DNA of 64,000 bases, from contig NZ_CP159289.1 in assembly GCF_040448675.1 (NCBI RefSeq), positions 3,827,001 to 3,891,000 of the forward strand. The letters run 5' to 3'. Shown piece by piece: positions 29,591 to 38,976 of the stretch (within the stretch, counting starts at the first letter, position 1; every line of letters starts with the position of its first letter). The translations under genes and the position numbers were made by a program. Under the pieces are notes generated by a model. The model saw only the letters and a program-made list of their open reading frames with translations, was not told the origin of the DNA and searched no databases. This DNA is from Dyadobacter sp. 676 (lineage in GTDB: Bacteria > Bacteroidota > Bacteroidia > Cytophagales > Spirosomataceae).

Positions 29591-32173
29591 ATGTCAGTCA
29601 ACAAGCCAAGAGGTAACACACAGCGCCAGAAACCGGAGGAAGCGGCCGCCGCTCCCCGTTTCCGTGTATCCCTCGATTGGGAACACATTTTCACCAGCCC
29701 GAAGAATACGTTGGCCTGGGGCACATTCTTCATCATCCTGGGATTGATCCTGGAAACGTCCTTTTTCTCTTACATTATTACAGGATTATCCGACCAGAGC
29801 GTACTCGACGGCCTCGGGCATCAGTCGATCCGCGACGCTGGCCGGCAGACCCGCAACTTTCTGGGCGTGCTCGGGGCGGTGGTTTCGCACATTTTCGTCT
29901 ACCGGTGGTTCGGCATCGGTGCATTGCTGCTGCCGATTGTCCCGTTTGTAGCGGGCTGGAAAATGGCATTCGGAAGAGAGATTCTGCCCTTGGGCAAAAT
30001 CACCAAGGAAGTGATCTTTTTCACGCTCTGGGTAAGCGTGCTGATGGGCTACATCGTGCTTATGAGCAATAGCGAAAATACCCTCAGTTTTCTGTCGGGC
30101 GGGTTTGGTTACCTGGTTAACGTGTCGTTCTTCGACTGGCTTAAATGGGGCAGCATACTACCGATACTCTTTGCGCTGTTCGTATTCGCGGTGTTTTTCT
30201 ACGATGTCCGTGATAAATACGAATCGTGGCAGGCACGCAACGCCAAGCCGGAGCCAGCCGCCGACGAAGCCAGAGAAGATGCGAAGGGCACCGAGGGGGA
30301 ATTGCTGCCCGATGAAGTGGCCGTTCCCGGAAGTACCTTTGTTTCGGTGGTGAACGATACCTATGACGACGAGGTACTAACTTCCGAAGAGCAGCCCGAC
30401 CTGGAAGTGGAAACAGAGGAAGAGGCGCCACGTGTGGTGCCGCATCCGGCAGTGGTGTTGCCGGTAACGCCAACCGCCCCGCCCGTTCCCGCCGCGTCGG
30501 CGACGGTCGAGCTGCCGGTTATGCCAATGGAAGTGTCGGCCGTGCCATCCGAGCCGCTGCTTGAATTTGAGGTGGAAGATACAACCCAGGCGAAGGAGCC
30601 TCTGGATGAGGAGTTTGAAAATGAAGATATCAATGCTTCCATATTGCGGGAGTTCGGGCAGTACGACCCGATGCTCGACTTGCCGCAGTACCAATTCCCG
30701 ACGATCGACCTGCTGAACGAGGTTTTCGAAAACCAGCATGAAAAAGTAAGCCAGGAAGAGCTTGAAAGCAATAAGACCAAGATTGTCGATACACTTGGCA
30801 GCTATGGCATTAACATCTCGAAAATCAAGGCGACGATCGGTCCGACAGTGACGCTTTACGAGATCATTCCCGAAGCTGGCGTTCGTATTTCGAAGATCAA
30901 GAACCTCGAAGGCGACATCGCGTTGAGCCTCGCGGCGCTGGGTATCCGTATCATCGCGCCGATGCCCGGTCGGGGAACGATCGGTATAGAAGTGCCGAAT
31001 AAGAACCGGGAAACTGTTTTTGCGCGTTCGGTGCTGTCCAACGAGCGTTTCCAGAAGTCGAACTACGACCTGCCGATTGTTTTGGGTAAAACCATTTCAA
31101 ACGATATCCATATCGCCGACCTGGCTAAAATGCCCCACTTGCTGATGGCGGGTGCGACGGGCCAGGGTAAATCGGTCGGCTTGAACGTCATACTGGCCTC
31201 GCTGATTTACAAGAAGCACCCGGCAGAGCTCAAATTTGTGCTGGTCGATCCCAAAAAGGTAGAACTGACGCTATTCAACAAGCTGGAAAGGCACTTCCTC
31301 GCGAAGCTGCCGAATGCGGAAGAAGCGATCATTACCGACACAAAAAAGGTAATTTTTACCCTGAACTCGTTGTGTATCGAAATGGATTCGCGCTACGACC
31401 TGCTCAAAGAAGCCGCGGTACGGAATTTGAAGGAATACAATGCCAAATTTGCGGCGCGAAGGCTGAACCCGGAAAAAGGCCACAGATTTTTGCCTTATAT
31501 CGTGCTTGTGATCGACGAGTTGGCCGATTTGATGATGACTGCCGGTAAGGAAGTGGAAACGCCGATCGCACGCCTGGCGCAGCTCGCGCGCGCGGTGGGG
31601 ATTCACCTGGTGGTGGCTACACAGCGGCCTTCGGTGAAAGTTATCACCGGTTTGATCAAAGCCAACTTTCCGGCCCGTTTGTCGTTCCGGGTAACATCCA
31701 GCATCGACTCCCGGACAATTCTGGACATGGGCGGTGCCGAGCAGCTTGTTGGCCAGGGCGATATGCTGCTGGCGATCAACTCGGAGGTTATCCGCCTGCA
31801 GTGCCCGTTTATCGACACGCGCGAGATCGAGGATATTTGTGAATATATCGGAGGGCAGCGCGGTTACGACGAAGCCTACGCATTGCCGGAATACGAAGGC
31901 GACGATGCCGCCGAAGGCAAGGCCGACCTCAATCCGGACGACTTTGATGCCCTGTTGCCGGATGCCGCGCGCCTGATTGTGACGCACCAGCAGGGTAGTA
32001 CGTCGCTGATCCAGCGTAAAATGAAGCTGGGCTATAACCGGGCCGGACGCATTATGGACCAGCTCGAAGTACTGGGGGTAGTGGGGCCGTTTACAGGCAG
32101 CAAAGCGCGCGATGTGATGTTCCACGATTTGAATATGCTGGAAGAGCATCTTCGCACGATGGGGGTCGGCTAG
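29591..32173 (+). CDS. ftsK: DNA translocase FtsK/SpoIIIE
   Basis: 860 residues. Four or more membrane segments occupy about residues 38-200, followed by an acidic, proline-rich linker (about 220-350). The motor comes next: alpha/beta parts, Walker A GATGQGKSVGLN (about 517-528), Walker B LVIDELADLMMTAG, and VVATQRPSVKVITGLIKANF. The C-terminal gamma winged helix is visible (about 795-860; LIQRKMKLGYNRAGRIMDQL). The hexameric pump clears and aligns chromosome termini at the septum before XerCD resolution. The length and linker are ordinary for the phylum. Confidence 0.97.
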   Translation: MSVNKPRGNTQRQKPEEAAAAPRFRVSLDWEHIFTSPKNTLAWGTFFIILGLILETSFFSYIITGLSDQSVLDGLGHQSIRDAGRQTRNFLGVLGAVVSHIFVYRWFGIGALLLPIVPFVAGWKMAFGREILPLGKITKEVIFFTLWVSVLMGYIVLMSNSENTLSFLSGGFGYLVNVSFFDWLKWGSILPILFALFVFAVFFYDVRDKYESWQARNAKPEPAADEAREDAKGTEGELLPDEVAVPGSTFVSVVNDTYDDEVLTSEEQPDLEVETEEEAPRVVPHPAVVLPVTPTAPPVPAASATVELPVMPMEVSAVPSEPLLEFEVEDTTQAKEPLDEEFENEDINASILREFGQYDPMLDLPQYQFPTIDLLNEVFENQHEKVSQEELESNKTKIVDTLGSYGINISKIKATIGPTVTLYEIIPEAGVRISKIKNLEGDIALSLAALGIRIIAPMPGRGTIGIEVPNKNRETVFARSVLSNERFQKSNYDLPIVLGKTISNDIHIADLAKMPHLLMAGATGQGKSVGLNVILASLIYKKHPAELKFVLVDPKKVELTLFNKLERHFLAKLPNAEEAIITDTKKVIFTLNSLCIEMDSRYDLLKEAAVRNLKEYNAKFAARRLNPEKGHRFLPYIVLVIDELADLMMTAGKEVETPIARLAQLARAVGIHLVVATQRPSVKVITGLIKANFPARLSFRVTSSIDSRTILDMGGAEQLVGQGDMLLAINSEVIRLQCPFIDTREIEDICEYIGGQRGYDEAYALPEYEGDDAAEGKADLNPDDFDALLPDAARLIVTHQQGSTSLIQRKMKLGYNRAGRIMDQLEVLGVVGPFTGSKARDVMFHDLNMLEEHLRTMGVG

Positions 32174-32276
32174 GCGCGGCATTCATTAAACCTTCGGGAT
32201 TTTATAAGGTCAAAAAATTGAAATATTTCACTTAAAACCCCGTTTTAATAAACCTAAAAAGTATAAATTGTTGAAT

Positions 32277-32927
32277 ATGAGAAAATTGAAGAAAAGTGCT
32301 TGTTTGCTTGCATTGTTGGTAATCTCCGTTTTGAACCCCTTTACATCTAATGCGCAGGGCGACAAAAAATCATCGGAGATCCTCAATGCCATGAGCAACA
32401 AGTACCAGAAGATCAAATCCTTTAAAGCACTTTTCACCTACATTACCAAAGGGGAAAAGCCATTGAAAGGAGAAGCGACCGTGAAGGGTTCGAAGTTTCG
32501 GTTGAAAATGGCGGGTCAGGAGATCTTTAACGACGGTAAATTGATGGCTACTTACATCAAGGAAACCAACGAAGTGAATTTGCAGGATTTCGACCCGGCC
32601 GCCGGAGGCGATCTGGATCCTACGAAAATCTACACCGCATATAAAAAGGGCTTCAAATCGGCTTTTGTGAAAGAAAAGCAGGAGGCTGGTAAGGCTCTGG
32701 AGGTTGTCGAGCTTACTTCTACCAATAAGAACAGCCAGGTAGACAAGGTGCAAATCGAAGTGAACAAGGCCGATAAATCCATCAGCAGCTGGAAAATTTT
32801 CCAGAAGAACGGCCAGGAAGTTACCTATAAAGTGGACCAGTTCGTGGCTGACGTGAATGTAGCCGACAACTTCTTCGCTTTTAATGCCAAACAATATCCG
32901 GGAGTAGAGGTAGTCGACCTGCGCTAA
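32277..32927 (+). CDS. LolA family outer membrane lipoprotein carrier protein
   Basis: About 216 residues from ATG at 32277; TTG codons just upstream are less likely starts. A signal peptide (MRKLKKSACLLALLVISVLN, cleaved near SNAQ) precedes a LolA-like fold: an amphipathic helix (SEILNAMSNKYQKIKSFKAL), then antiparallel strands (LKGEATVKGSKFRLKMAGQE). The periplasmic LolA family ferries lipoproteins or lipids to the outer membrane, and this size and motif order are the usual Bacteroidota form found beside ftsK. A strong terminator follows. Confidence 0.82.
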   Translation: MRKLKKSACLLALLVISVLNPFTSNAQGDKKSSEILNAMSNKYQKIKSFKALFTYITKGEKPLKGEATVKGSKFRLKMAGQEIFNDGKLMATYIKETNEVNLQDFDPAAGGDLDPTKIYTAYKKGFKSAFVKEKQEAGKALEVVELTSTNKNSQVDKVQIEVNKADKSISSWKIFQKNGQEVTYKVDQFVADVNVADNFFAFNAKQYPGVEVVDLR

Positions 32928-32951
32928 TTGGATATGCCGTTAAGAAAACGA

Positions 32952-32983
32952 ATGGGTGAGCCTTCCGGTCTCACCCATTTCTG
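32952..32983 (+). terminator. Terminator after the LolA-family gene
   Basis: AATGGGTGAG (32952-32961) and CTCACCCATT (32971-32980) form a perfect 10-bp stem with a 9-base loop. Confidence 0.75.
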
Positions 32984-33008
32984 CTTATATGCATTATGAT
33001 TCATTCTT

Positions 33009-33477
33009 TTAGCTTACCGCATGGTGCAAATCGCGGTATTTTTTGATCAGATTATGCGATTCGAGCAGTTCCGCTTTCTGGTTGGCGATCATCTGGCGGA
33101 TGTGTACCGGCAGGTCTGCATCGGTGGCCAATGCGTCGTCGTAAGCCTCCTGTGCGGCGTCTTCGCCGTATTCGCAACTCTCGAGCACTGGAAGCGCGGT
33201 CATGGCCGGTGAAGGTGGCCTTGATATCCATCCACACCCGGTATATCTTGCCCGAAGTAGTGGTGCCCGTGGCGATTTCCCCACCGAGATTACGGACCTC
33301 CGCACTCAATTCGTTTATATTTTCACGGCTTTCATTGGCCATTTTTTGAAAAATTCCTCTCAGATCCAGGTCTATATCTTCCACCTCGCTGAGCGCCTTC
33401 TCATAGCCGTCGACGCGGTCGTTGTTGATCCTGATCAGGTCGTTCAGCACTTCAATTAGATTTTCATTGGTTTCCAT
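33009..33477 (-). CDS. DUF2383/PA2169 family four-helix-bundle protein, frame-broken near 33187-33195
   Basis: The reconstructed length is 155 residues, normal for this ferritin-like family. The first part reads METNENLIEVLNDLIRINND through MDIKATFTGHD, then turns into an arginine-rich frame. Skipping one base at about 33189 gives GHDRASVLESCEYGEDAAQEAY and a clean end at NLIKKYRDLHHAV. The ExxH-like pattern and acidic helices suit a ferritin-like bundle. Members are linked to stress conditions, but their biochemical role is not settled. The break sits in the 9-mer CTGGAAGCG, the same 9-mer as at the tamB break. Confidence 0.78.
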
Positions 33478-33653
33478 GATTGTTCGCTGTTAATGTTGTG
33501 ACAAGTTTTGATGAAAACAGTTGTACCGTCGTCAAATGCTGTGCCATTTTCCAAATGCGGCTTGAAACGCAGGATCGGCGGTTTTGTTCATTGCGTATAT
33601 GAGGAGATATTACCCTTCCGAAGTGGCGTATATGCTTCCGAATCTCACCAGTA

Positions 33654-34754
33654 CTAAGCAGGCCGGGCCAGCAATGCGCGTACCCGCTGCTCTGTTTCGG
33701 AAAAATGGGCGGTCTGCTCCACCTGTCTGTTCAGGAAGCGGTTAATCCGCTGGCTTTCATAGGCTCTGAAAACCGCGGGATGCACGTAATATTTCTTGCA
33801 AACTGCCCGGGTATTGCCCAAATGTGCGGCTACCACGTCGAGACAGGTGTTGATGGTGCGGGTTAGCTGTCGCTGCGAGCCGGCCTTTTCCTGATGACTC
33901 AGGTATTCGAATGCCGTTACCGTGCCCATCCAGGTGCGGAAATCCTTTGCTGAAAAGCTGGCGCCTGTGTAGCGGCGGATGTAATCGTTTACCTGTTGCG
34001 CATTCAGGGAACATCTGCCGCCATGTTCGTTAATATACTGGAAAAGCCGTTTTCCCCGCATTTCCTTACATTGTTTAACGAGGCGGGCGAGTTGCTTGTC
34101 GCGAAGCGTTATGTCCTGAGGGATGCCCTTTTTACCTTTGAAGATAAAGCGTATCCGGCTTCCGGTCACTGTCGCGCAGCGTGCATCGAGCGTAGTGATA
34201 CCCGACGACCCGTGCCGGACTTTATAGCGCTGGTTACCCACACGCATGCAGGTTTTGTCCATAAGCTTGATAACCAGTGCCGTTACCTTCGACAGGTCGA
34301 ATTCCCGTTTTCGCAGATCGTGCTCTACCTGCTCGCGCAGCGCCGGCAGGGCTTCCGAGAACATGAGCAGTTTGTAATACTTGGTCTGATTCCGGATGAG
34401 GTTCCAATACGGGTGATAACGGTATTGTTTGCGGCCGGCGGCGTCAATGCCCGTGGCCTGCAGATGCGCATCGGGGTCGGCGCTGATCCAGACGTTTGTC
34501 CATGCAGGCGGCAATACAAGCGATTTAATGCGTTTGATCGTCTGCGGATCTTTGCAGCGTTGGCCGTCGGGGTCGGTATAGTAAAACCTGGGTGCTTTCC
34601 CTTTGCGAAAATACCCCGGAGCATCGGCCGACCGGATATAATGAAGTCCGGCCGCTTCGGCGGTCAGAACGGGGTTTTTTCTTAGTTTTTTGAATTGTCG
34701 GGCTGTGATAACGGGCTCTTCAACGGGTATTGCAAGGGCTGCGGCTACTGACAT
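33654..34754 (-). CDS. DNA topoisomerase IB
   Basis: 366 residues, the bacterial poxvirus-like size. The enzyme relaxes supercoils through a 3'-phosphotyrosyl intermediate. An N-terminal topo-IB domain (GLHYIRSADAPGYFRKGKAP, then IKSLVLPPAWTNVWIS) precedes the catalytic core, which has MDKTCMRVGNQRY (active-site Arg), the KGKKG loop, FRTWMGTVTAFEYL (second Arg) and CKKYYVHPAVFRAYES with the nucleophilic tyrosine. The gene lies downstream of the bacteriophytochrome on the same strand with a hairpin between them, so it is probably a separate transcript. The 176-base gap to 33477 holds nothing recognisable. Confidence 0.94.
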   Translation of the reverse strand: MSVAAALAIPVEEPVITARQFKKLRKNPVLTAEAAGLHYIRSADAPGYFRKGKAPRFYYTDPDGQRCKDPQTIKRIKSLVLPPAWTNVWISADPDAHLQATGIDAAGRKQYRYHPYWNLIRNQTKYYKLLMFSEALPALREQVEHDLRKREFDLSKVTALVIKLMDKTCMRVGNQRYKVRHGSSGITTLDARCATVTGSRIRFIFKGKKGIPQDITLRDKQLARLVKQCKEMRGKRLFQYINEHGGRCSLNAQQVNDYIRRYTGASFSAKDFRTWMGTVTAFEYLSHQEKAGSQRQLTRTINTCLDVVAAHLGNTRAVCKKYYVHPAVFRAYESQRINRFLNRQVEQTAHFSETEQRVRALLARPA

Positions 34755-34863
34755 GTGGTTTACAGTTTGTTATATCATAAACCATATTAATTTAATACCA
34801 GCCCACGCTCTCTGCTCCGATCCGCCGTCCCGGGCATTCCTGCATCTTTTTTTGCAAGCAAAA

Positions 34864-34899
34864 TTCTCAGCCCCGCCGTTGCGACGGCTTGGCTGAGGA
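34864..34899 (-). terminator. Hairpin after the bacteriophytochrome gene
   Basis: CTCAGCC (34866-34872) pairs with GGCTGAG (34891-34897), with an inner CCGCCGT/ACGGC stem. On the minus strand it is followed by AATTTTGC. Confidence 0.6.
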
Positions 34900-34924
34900 A
34901 CAATGTACTCAGTTGAACGGACAG

Positions 34925-37243
34925 TTATTTTGCAGGGAAATAAATGCTGAAAACGGAACCCCGGCCGGGGACCGACGTGGCATGGATAAAACCTTTGTGG
35001 TTTTCCATGATTTTCTTACAGATCGCCAGCCCGATGCCCGAGCCTGGGTATTTATGGGCGGGGTGCAGGCGCTGGAAAATGTCGAAGATCCGGTTTTCAT
35101 ATTCCTTTTCGAAACCGATCCCGTTGTCGTGGAAGGCGATAACACGGTATTGCCGGGCCGTGGATGCCTTTTCGGCAGGGACATCCGCGCCGGTCACCAG
35201 GCTGCTTGTAATCCGGATTTGCGGTCGCTCGTCGGGCTTCGTAAATTTAAGGGCGTTGCTGACCAGGTTAACGAAAAGCTGATGGACCTGGAAGGGAATA
35301 ATTTCGAGGCGGGGCAGCTCGTCGGCCCGGATTGCGGCCTTTTTTTCCTCGATATTGTCCCGCAATTCGGAAAGGACGTTTTGCAGCACTTCATTCAGGT
35401 CGGTCGGCACAAATACCTTCTCCATACTTCCCGCCTTGGAGTAGGTGAGAATGTCTTCGATCAGCAACTGCATCTTTTCAGCGGCGAAGCGCATTCTTTC
35501 GACCGAATCCTTCACCTGCGCGGACAAATCCGGGTCTTCCCTGTCGAGCACTTTGGAAGCGAATATCTGGATTTTACGCAATGGTTCTTTCAGATCGTGG
35601 GTTGAAATCCAGTTGAGGTTCGCCAATTCCCTGTTGGCAAGCCGTAATTCTTCGTTGAGGCTGCGGTTCTGATCTTCCTGCGCCCTGATTACCCGGTAGT
35701 TGATGTGCTTTTGCAGCGCGTAGGAAAAGCTTGAAGCCGCATTGACTTCCGATTTCCGCCATGGCGAGCTTTTGTCCTTCACAATCTCCATCCATCGCTC
35801 GAATGACTTGCGTGGTGAAAGACGGAAACCGTCTTCGTTCTGCAAAACTGCCTTGTCGGGATTACCGGCCCAATTGATCGTCTCGACTTTTTCCTGTCTC
35901 ATCCAGAGAATACCGTCCGGCTCTCCGGAGACCATCGAATGATAGATAATTCCCGCCGCATACTTCGATAGATTGCTTCCGTCGGGGTAAATATCGAGCA
36001 GCTTGTCGGTTTCAAAGCTCTTGTTGGGATAGGCTTTGGACAAGAATTTAAAGAGCTTCAACAATTCCTGTTCGGCGGGGACCTGACCGTTGGTGTAGAG
36101 CGTGCCGTCATAAAAGATGGCGACGCCCGTGGCATTGGCCAGTTTCAGCAACGAATCCGACTTGTGGCAGGCTTCCATGAAGTTGTCCGTCTCATGGAGT
36201 ATCGTCAGCGATTCCACGAGGGCCTTATCTACTTCCTCGCCTATGTTGAACTCCTCCGCCACTTCCCGGACGGCGATCTGCGAAGTCAGGAAATGGCCCT
36301 GCAACAATGCCGATAAGCGTGTATAGTGCGGCAATATCTTGGGTGAATAATGATGGCACGCAATCAATCCCCACAACTTATTGTTTTGCAGGAGCGAAAT
36401 CGTCAGCGTCGCGCCTATGCCCATGTTTTTAAGATATTCGATATGGATCGGCGACACGCTCCGCAGGACCGAAAGGCTGAGATCCAGCGAATGGTTACCT
36501 TTCTCCGGCGAATCGTCGATCGTAAGCAGTGGCACAGGTGTGTAGTTGATATCCGCGATCATCCGGAGCGGGTTGCGGATGTAAAGTTCGCGCGCCTGCG
36601 CCGGGATGTCGGTATGCGGGTATTTCTGGTTCGCAAATGAAACCAGGTCCTCCCTTTTGCTCTCGGCGATCACCTCTCCGTTGTATTCGGGGTCGAACCG
36701 GTAGATCATCACGCGGTCGTAGCCGGTAATGGCGCGGGTTTCGTCCGCAATTTCCTGGCATAGATCCAGCAAACCGCTGGATTTTTCCATGATCGACACG
36801 AAGTTGCGTGTTTGTGTATAAAGGTTGGGCAACTGCAGCGTGCCATCCGGGAACGGTTCCAGCTCCATGATGACGTTGCCGCCGCTCTGATGAACGGTGG
36901 TATTGAACGAAACGCCGTCCAGGGAGAATACAAATGGCTGCGCAGGGTCAATATGCTCCGCTCCTGCGTGGCGCGCGAAGCCCGAAGCCTGCTCTTCGGG
37001 AAAAATATCCTGTATATTTTTGCCAAGGATTTGTTCAGGCTTCAATGCGATAAAATCCGCGCTGTTGGCGCTGCAAAATTCAATGCGTGAGCTGCCTTTC
37101 CTGATTCCCAGCAAAAAGCCGTGTGGTTGAATGCTCCCTGGTATGTGGATGGGTTCACTTTCGCAATTTGTCAGGTTGACAATGTCGCGGTTCACAATAT
37201 CCTTAATATTCATTTCCTGCTCCGTTACGACCGGCCGGGTCAT
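34925..37243 (-). CDS. bphP: Bacteriophytochrome sensor histidine kinase
   Basis: 772 residues from 37243; the internal ATG at 37213 also gives a good start. The N-terminal segment NCESEPIHIPGSIQPHGFLL holds the cysteine that binds biliverdin in bacteriophytochromes. PAS, GAF (PHTDIPAQARELYIRNPLRM) and PHY domains cover about 20-510. A HisKA domain follows (HDLKEPLRKIQIFASKVLDR, phosphoaccepting His), then HATPase_c (VHQLFVNLVSNALKF, DNGIGF, GSGIGLAICKKIMENHKG). It senses red and far-red light and should signal by phosphotransfer. No response regulator gene adjoins it. It overlaps the heme oxygenase gene that supplies its chromophore. Confidence 0.95.
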   Translation of the reverse strand: MTRPVVTEQEMNIKDIVNRDIVNLTNCESEPIHIPGSIQPHGFLLGIRKGSSRIEFCSANSADFIALKPEQILGKNIQDIFPEEQASGFARHAGAEHIDPAQPFVFSLDGVSFNTTVHQSGGNVIMELEPFPDGTLQLPNLYTQTRNFVSIMEKSSGLLDLCQEIADETRAITGYDRVMIYRFDPEYNGEVIAESKREDLVSFANQKYPHTDIPAQARELYIRNPLRMIADINYTPVPLLTIDDSPEKGNHSLDLSLSVLRSVSPIHIEYLKNMGIGATLTISLLQNNKLWGLIACHHYSPKILPHYTRLSALLQGHFLTSQIAVREVAEEFNIGEEVDKALVESLTILHETDNFMEACHKSDSLLKLANATGVAIFYDGTLYTNGQVPAEQELLKLFKFLSKAYPNKSFETDKLLDIYPDGSNLSKYAAGIIYHSMVSGEPDGILWMRQEKVETINWAGNPDKAVLQNEDGFRLSPRKSFERWMEIVKDKSSPWRKSEVNAASSFSYALQKHINYRVIRAQEDQNRSLNEELRLANRELANLNWISTHDLKEPLRKIQIFASKVLDREDPDLSAQVKDSVERMRFAAEKMQLLIEDILTYSKAGSMEKVFVPTDLNEVLQNVLSELRDNIEEKKAAIRADELPRLEIIPFQVHQLFVNLVSNALKFTKPDERPQIRITSSLVTGADVPAEKASTARQYRVIAFHDNGIGFEKEYENRIFDIFQRLHPAHKYPGSGIGLAICKKIMENHKGFIHATSVPGRGSVFSIYFPAK

Positions 37244-37845
37244 GCAACCCGAGCCAACGATCGATGATGGTAAAAGTTTTTTTTGCGCTGGCGATCACCT
37301 CCTCCCGTTCCTCCGGTTCCCTGGCAAATTGGGTAAGAAAAGAGATGAAAGTTTTCCACAGGTCCCCGGTCCGTGCGCCATATCCCCAGAAATATGAAGC
37401 GCCGTTTTGGGGCGTCAGCCCCATTGCCTCATGGATATGTTTGTATAAAATCCTACCCCCCGAGTGTGGACCCTTCCAATACGTACATGATGCCCAGCGC
37501 TTCGGCCGTCGAGAAATATTCGAAACGGTAAACAGGCAACGCGTCGATCGCTGCTTCGGAAAAACCGGTGGCCAGCAGATCGCCGATGATCAGCTCCGAC
37601 TTGTAGCGGTCCGATAAGTCGTTGACAATAGTAGAAATAGCGGGGAATATCTGATCTTCGCAAGCAATGGTCACGCCGAAAAGAGCGGCCAGATAGCCCT
37701 GGTAGTCCGGAAGTGAAACGGAGGGGGTGAGTATCGCTTTGGAAAGCCGGTTGTTTTCCAGTTTTTGATGGCTCTCCGCTGTCTCTTGTCTTAATCGTTT
37801 AAAAAATAAGTCTTGCTCCGTGTCGAAAGCAGTCGCTTCACTCAT
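37203..37845 (-). CDS. bphO: Biliverdin-producing heme oxygenase, frame-broken at 37456-37461
   Basis: The reconstructed length is 213 residues. From ATG at 37845 the protein starts MSEATAFDTEQDLFFKRLRQ, then ETAESHQKLENN with the proximal heme-ligand histidine. The distal-helix region reads FSTAEALGIMYVLEGSTLGG and then stops. Removing one G from the coding-strand G6 (C6 at 37456-37461) continues as GGRILYKHIHEAMGLTPQNG to 37203. Heme oxygenase opens heme to biliverdin, the chromophore of the bacteriophytochrome whose gene overlaps its 3' end. The pair is a standard bphO-bphP operon. A longer in-frame start at 38163 exists but belongs to the preceding small frame. Confidence 0.88.
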
Positions 37846-37874
37846 GCTGAAATGTAAATTGGAACCTGTAAGAG

Positions 37875-38163
37875 TTAGTGGAGCCTCAAAAACTGTTCCA
37901 GCGCTTCGGCGCCGGCATGTTCGCCCGGTACGAGAAACATTTCTTAGTATTTCCACCAGTCCCTGAAACTGATCGGTTTCCCAAATATATAATTTGCTCC
38001 GGTACGCCGAATCTAAAAGATATTGCGCCACCGACTCGGAAAGGATCGCCGCCCGAACCTGTCCATAGCCCCGGTTCTCCGATTTCATTCGGGCATTCGG
38101 GGCCGTTCGCAACTGACGCCCTGAGTTGCCGGCATAACTGTTTTCAAGCCGGTACGATGGCAT
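37875..38163 (-). CDS. Possible small gene upstream of bphO, frame-broken near 37924-37926
   Basis: The frame from ATG at 38163 gives natural-looking sequence (ILSESVAQYLLDSAYRSKLY, then FQGLVEILRNVSRTG) before turning arginine- and cysteine-rich. Skipping one base at about 37925 continues as GEHAGAEALEQFLRLH and stops at 37875, 95 residues in all and 29 bases before bphO. As sequenced, the frame instead runs on into bphO. The family is not recognised. The stretch could also be untranslated leader, and only the codon pattern supports a gene. Confidence 0.35.
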
Positions 38164-38213
38164 ACTTTTTTTATTTTATCGGATCTGAATCATCCAAAAA
38201 ATGAAAACCAGTT

Positions 38214-38777
38214 ATGAAAAAGATCACATTTAGTGCCCTCATAATCGCCACCGTAATGGCATTCACTGCTTGTAACACCAACAAGTCGGAGGACACGAAA
38301 GAAATTGCTGAAGAGCAAAACGAAGCCAAACTCGACACCACGGCATTGGAAGACGACGCGGAATTCGCGGTAGCGGCTGCCGATGGCGGGCTGATGGAAG
38401 TCCAGCTGGGCGAGCTGGCCCAGAAAAACGCGGCCAACGCCGACGTGAAAAAGTTCGGTGAAACCATGGTGGCCGACCATTCGAAGGCTTCGGAAGAGCT
38501 CAAAACGCTTGCGGCCCGGAAAAATATCACATTGCCGGCCATGCTGAGCAACGAAAAGCAAAAGAAATATGATGAACTTACCGCCAAAAAAGGCGCCGAA
38601 TTCGATAAGGCTTACATTTCTTTTATGGTAGACGATCATAAGGAAGATATCAGCGAGTTCGAGGAAGCGGCCAAAGATGCCAAAGATGCCGACGTGAAAG
38701 CGTGGGCGGAAGGAAAGTTGCCCACACTGAGGCACCATCTCGAAATGGCCGAGGCGTTGCATAAAAAGTTGAAGTAA
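38214..38777 (+). CDS. DUF4142 domain lipoprotein
   Basis: 187 residues. The lipoprotein signal has its lipobox at ATVMAFTAC (Cys about 20), then a short acidic linker and the DUF4142 ferritin-like helical domain (FAVAAADGGLMEVQLGELAQ, FGETMVADHSKASEEL, AYISFMVDDHKEDISEFEEA). Members are secreted four-helix proteins often induced by envelope or osmotic stress; no enzymatic role is established. It is a single gene with a good terminator. Confidence 0.85.
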   Translation: MKKITFSALIIATVMAFTACNTNKSEDTKEIAEEQNEAKLDTTALEDDAEFAVAAADGGLMEVQLGELAQKNAANADVKKFGETMVADHSKASEELKTLAARKNITLPAMLSNEKQKKYDELTAKKGAEFDKAYISFMVDDHKEDISEFEEAAKDAKDADVKAWAEGKLPTLRHHLEMAEALHKKLK

Positions 38778-38799
38778 TTGATCCGACGACCGTTTGGAG

Positions 38800-38827
38800 G
38801 CCCGGGGCGATAAGTTCCGGGCTTTTT
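38800..38827 (+). terminator. Terminator after the DUF4142 gene
   Basis: GCCCGG (38800-38805) pairs with CCGGGC (38817-38822), followed by five T. Confidence 0.75.
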
Positions 38828-38976
38828 GCTTTCTAACCCCCGGAATAGTAAAAAGAAAACATCAATTTGTAATTTTAAAGCCGGTGGTTTGCAGGCAGCG
38901 GAAAGTTATTCCTGTAAACGCTTGCGAATTGGCTTTGTATAAGTTTATTTTGTCTACCTATTATATAGAGTATTTC

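Noticed and set aside
31271..32182. 303-codon minus-strand frame opposite the FtsK motor
   Set aside because: It is a shadow of the conserved ATPase region, with no independent support.
38794..38976. N-terminal extension of the sulfatase from an upstream in-frame ATG
   Set aside because: It would bury a clear signal peptide that starts at 38977 and would overlap the terminator of the preceding gene.
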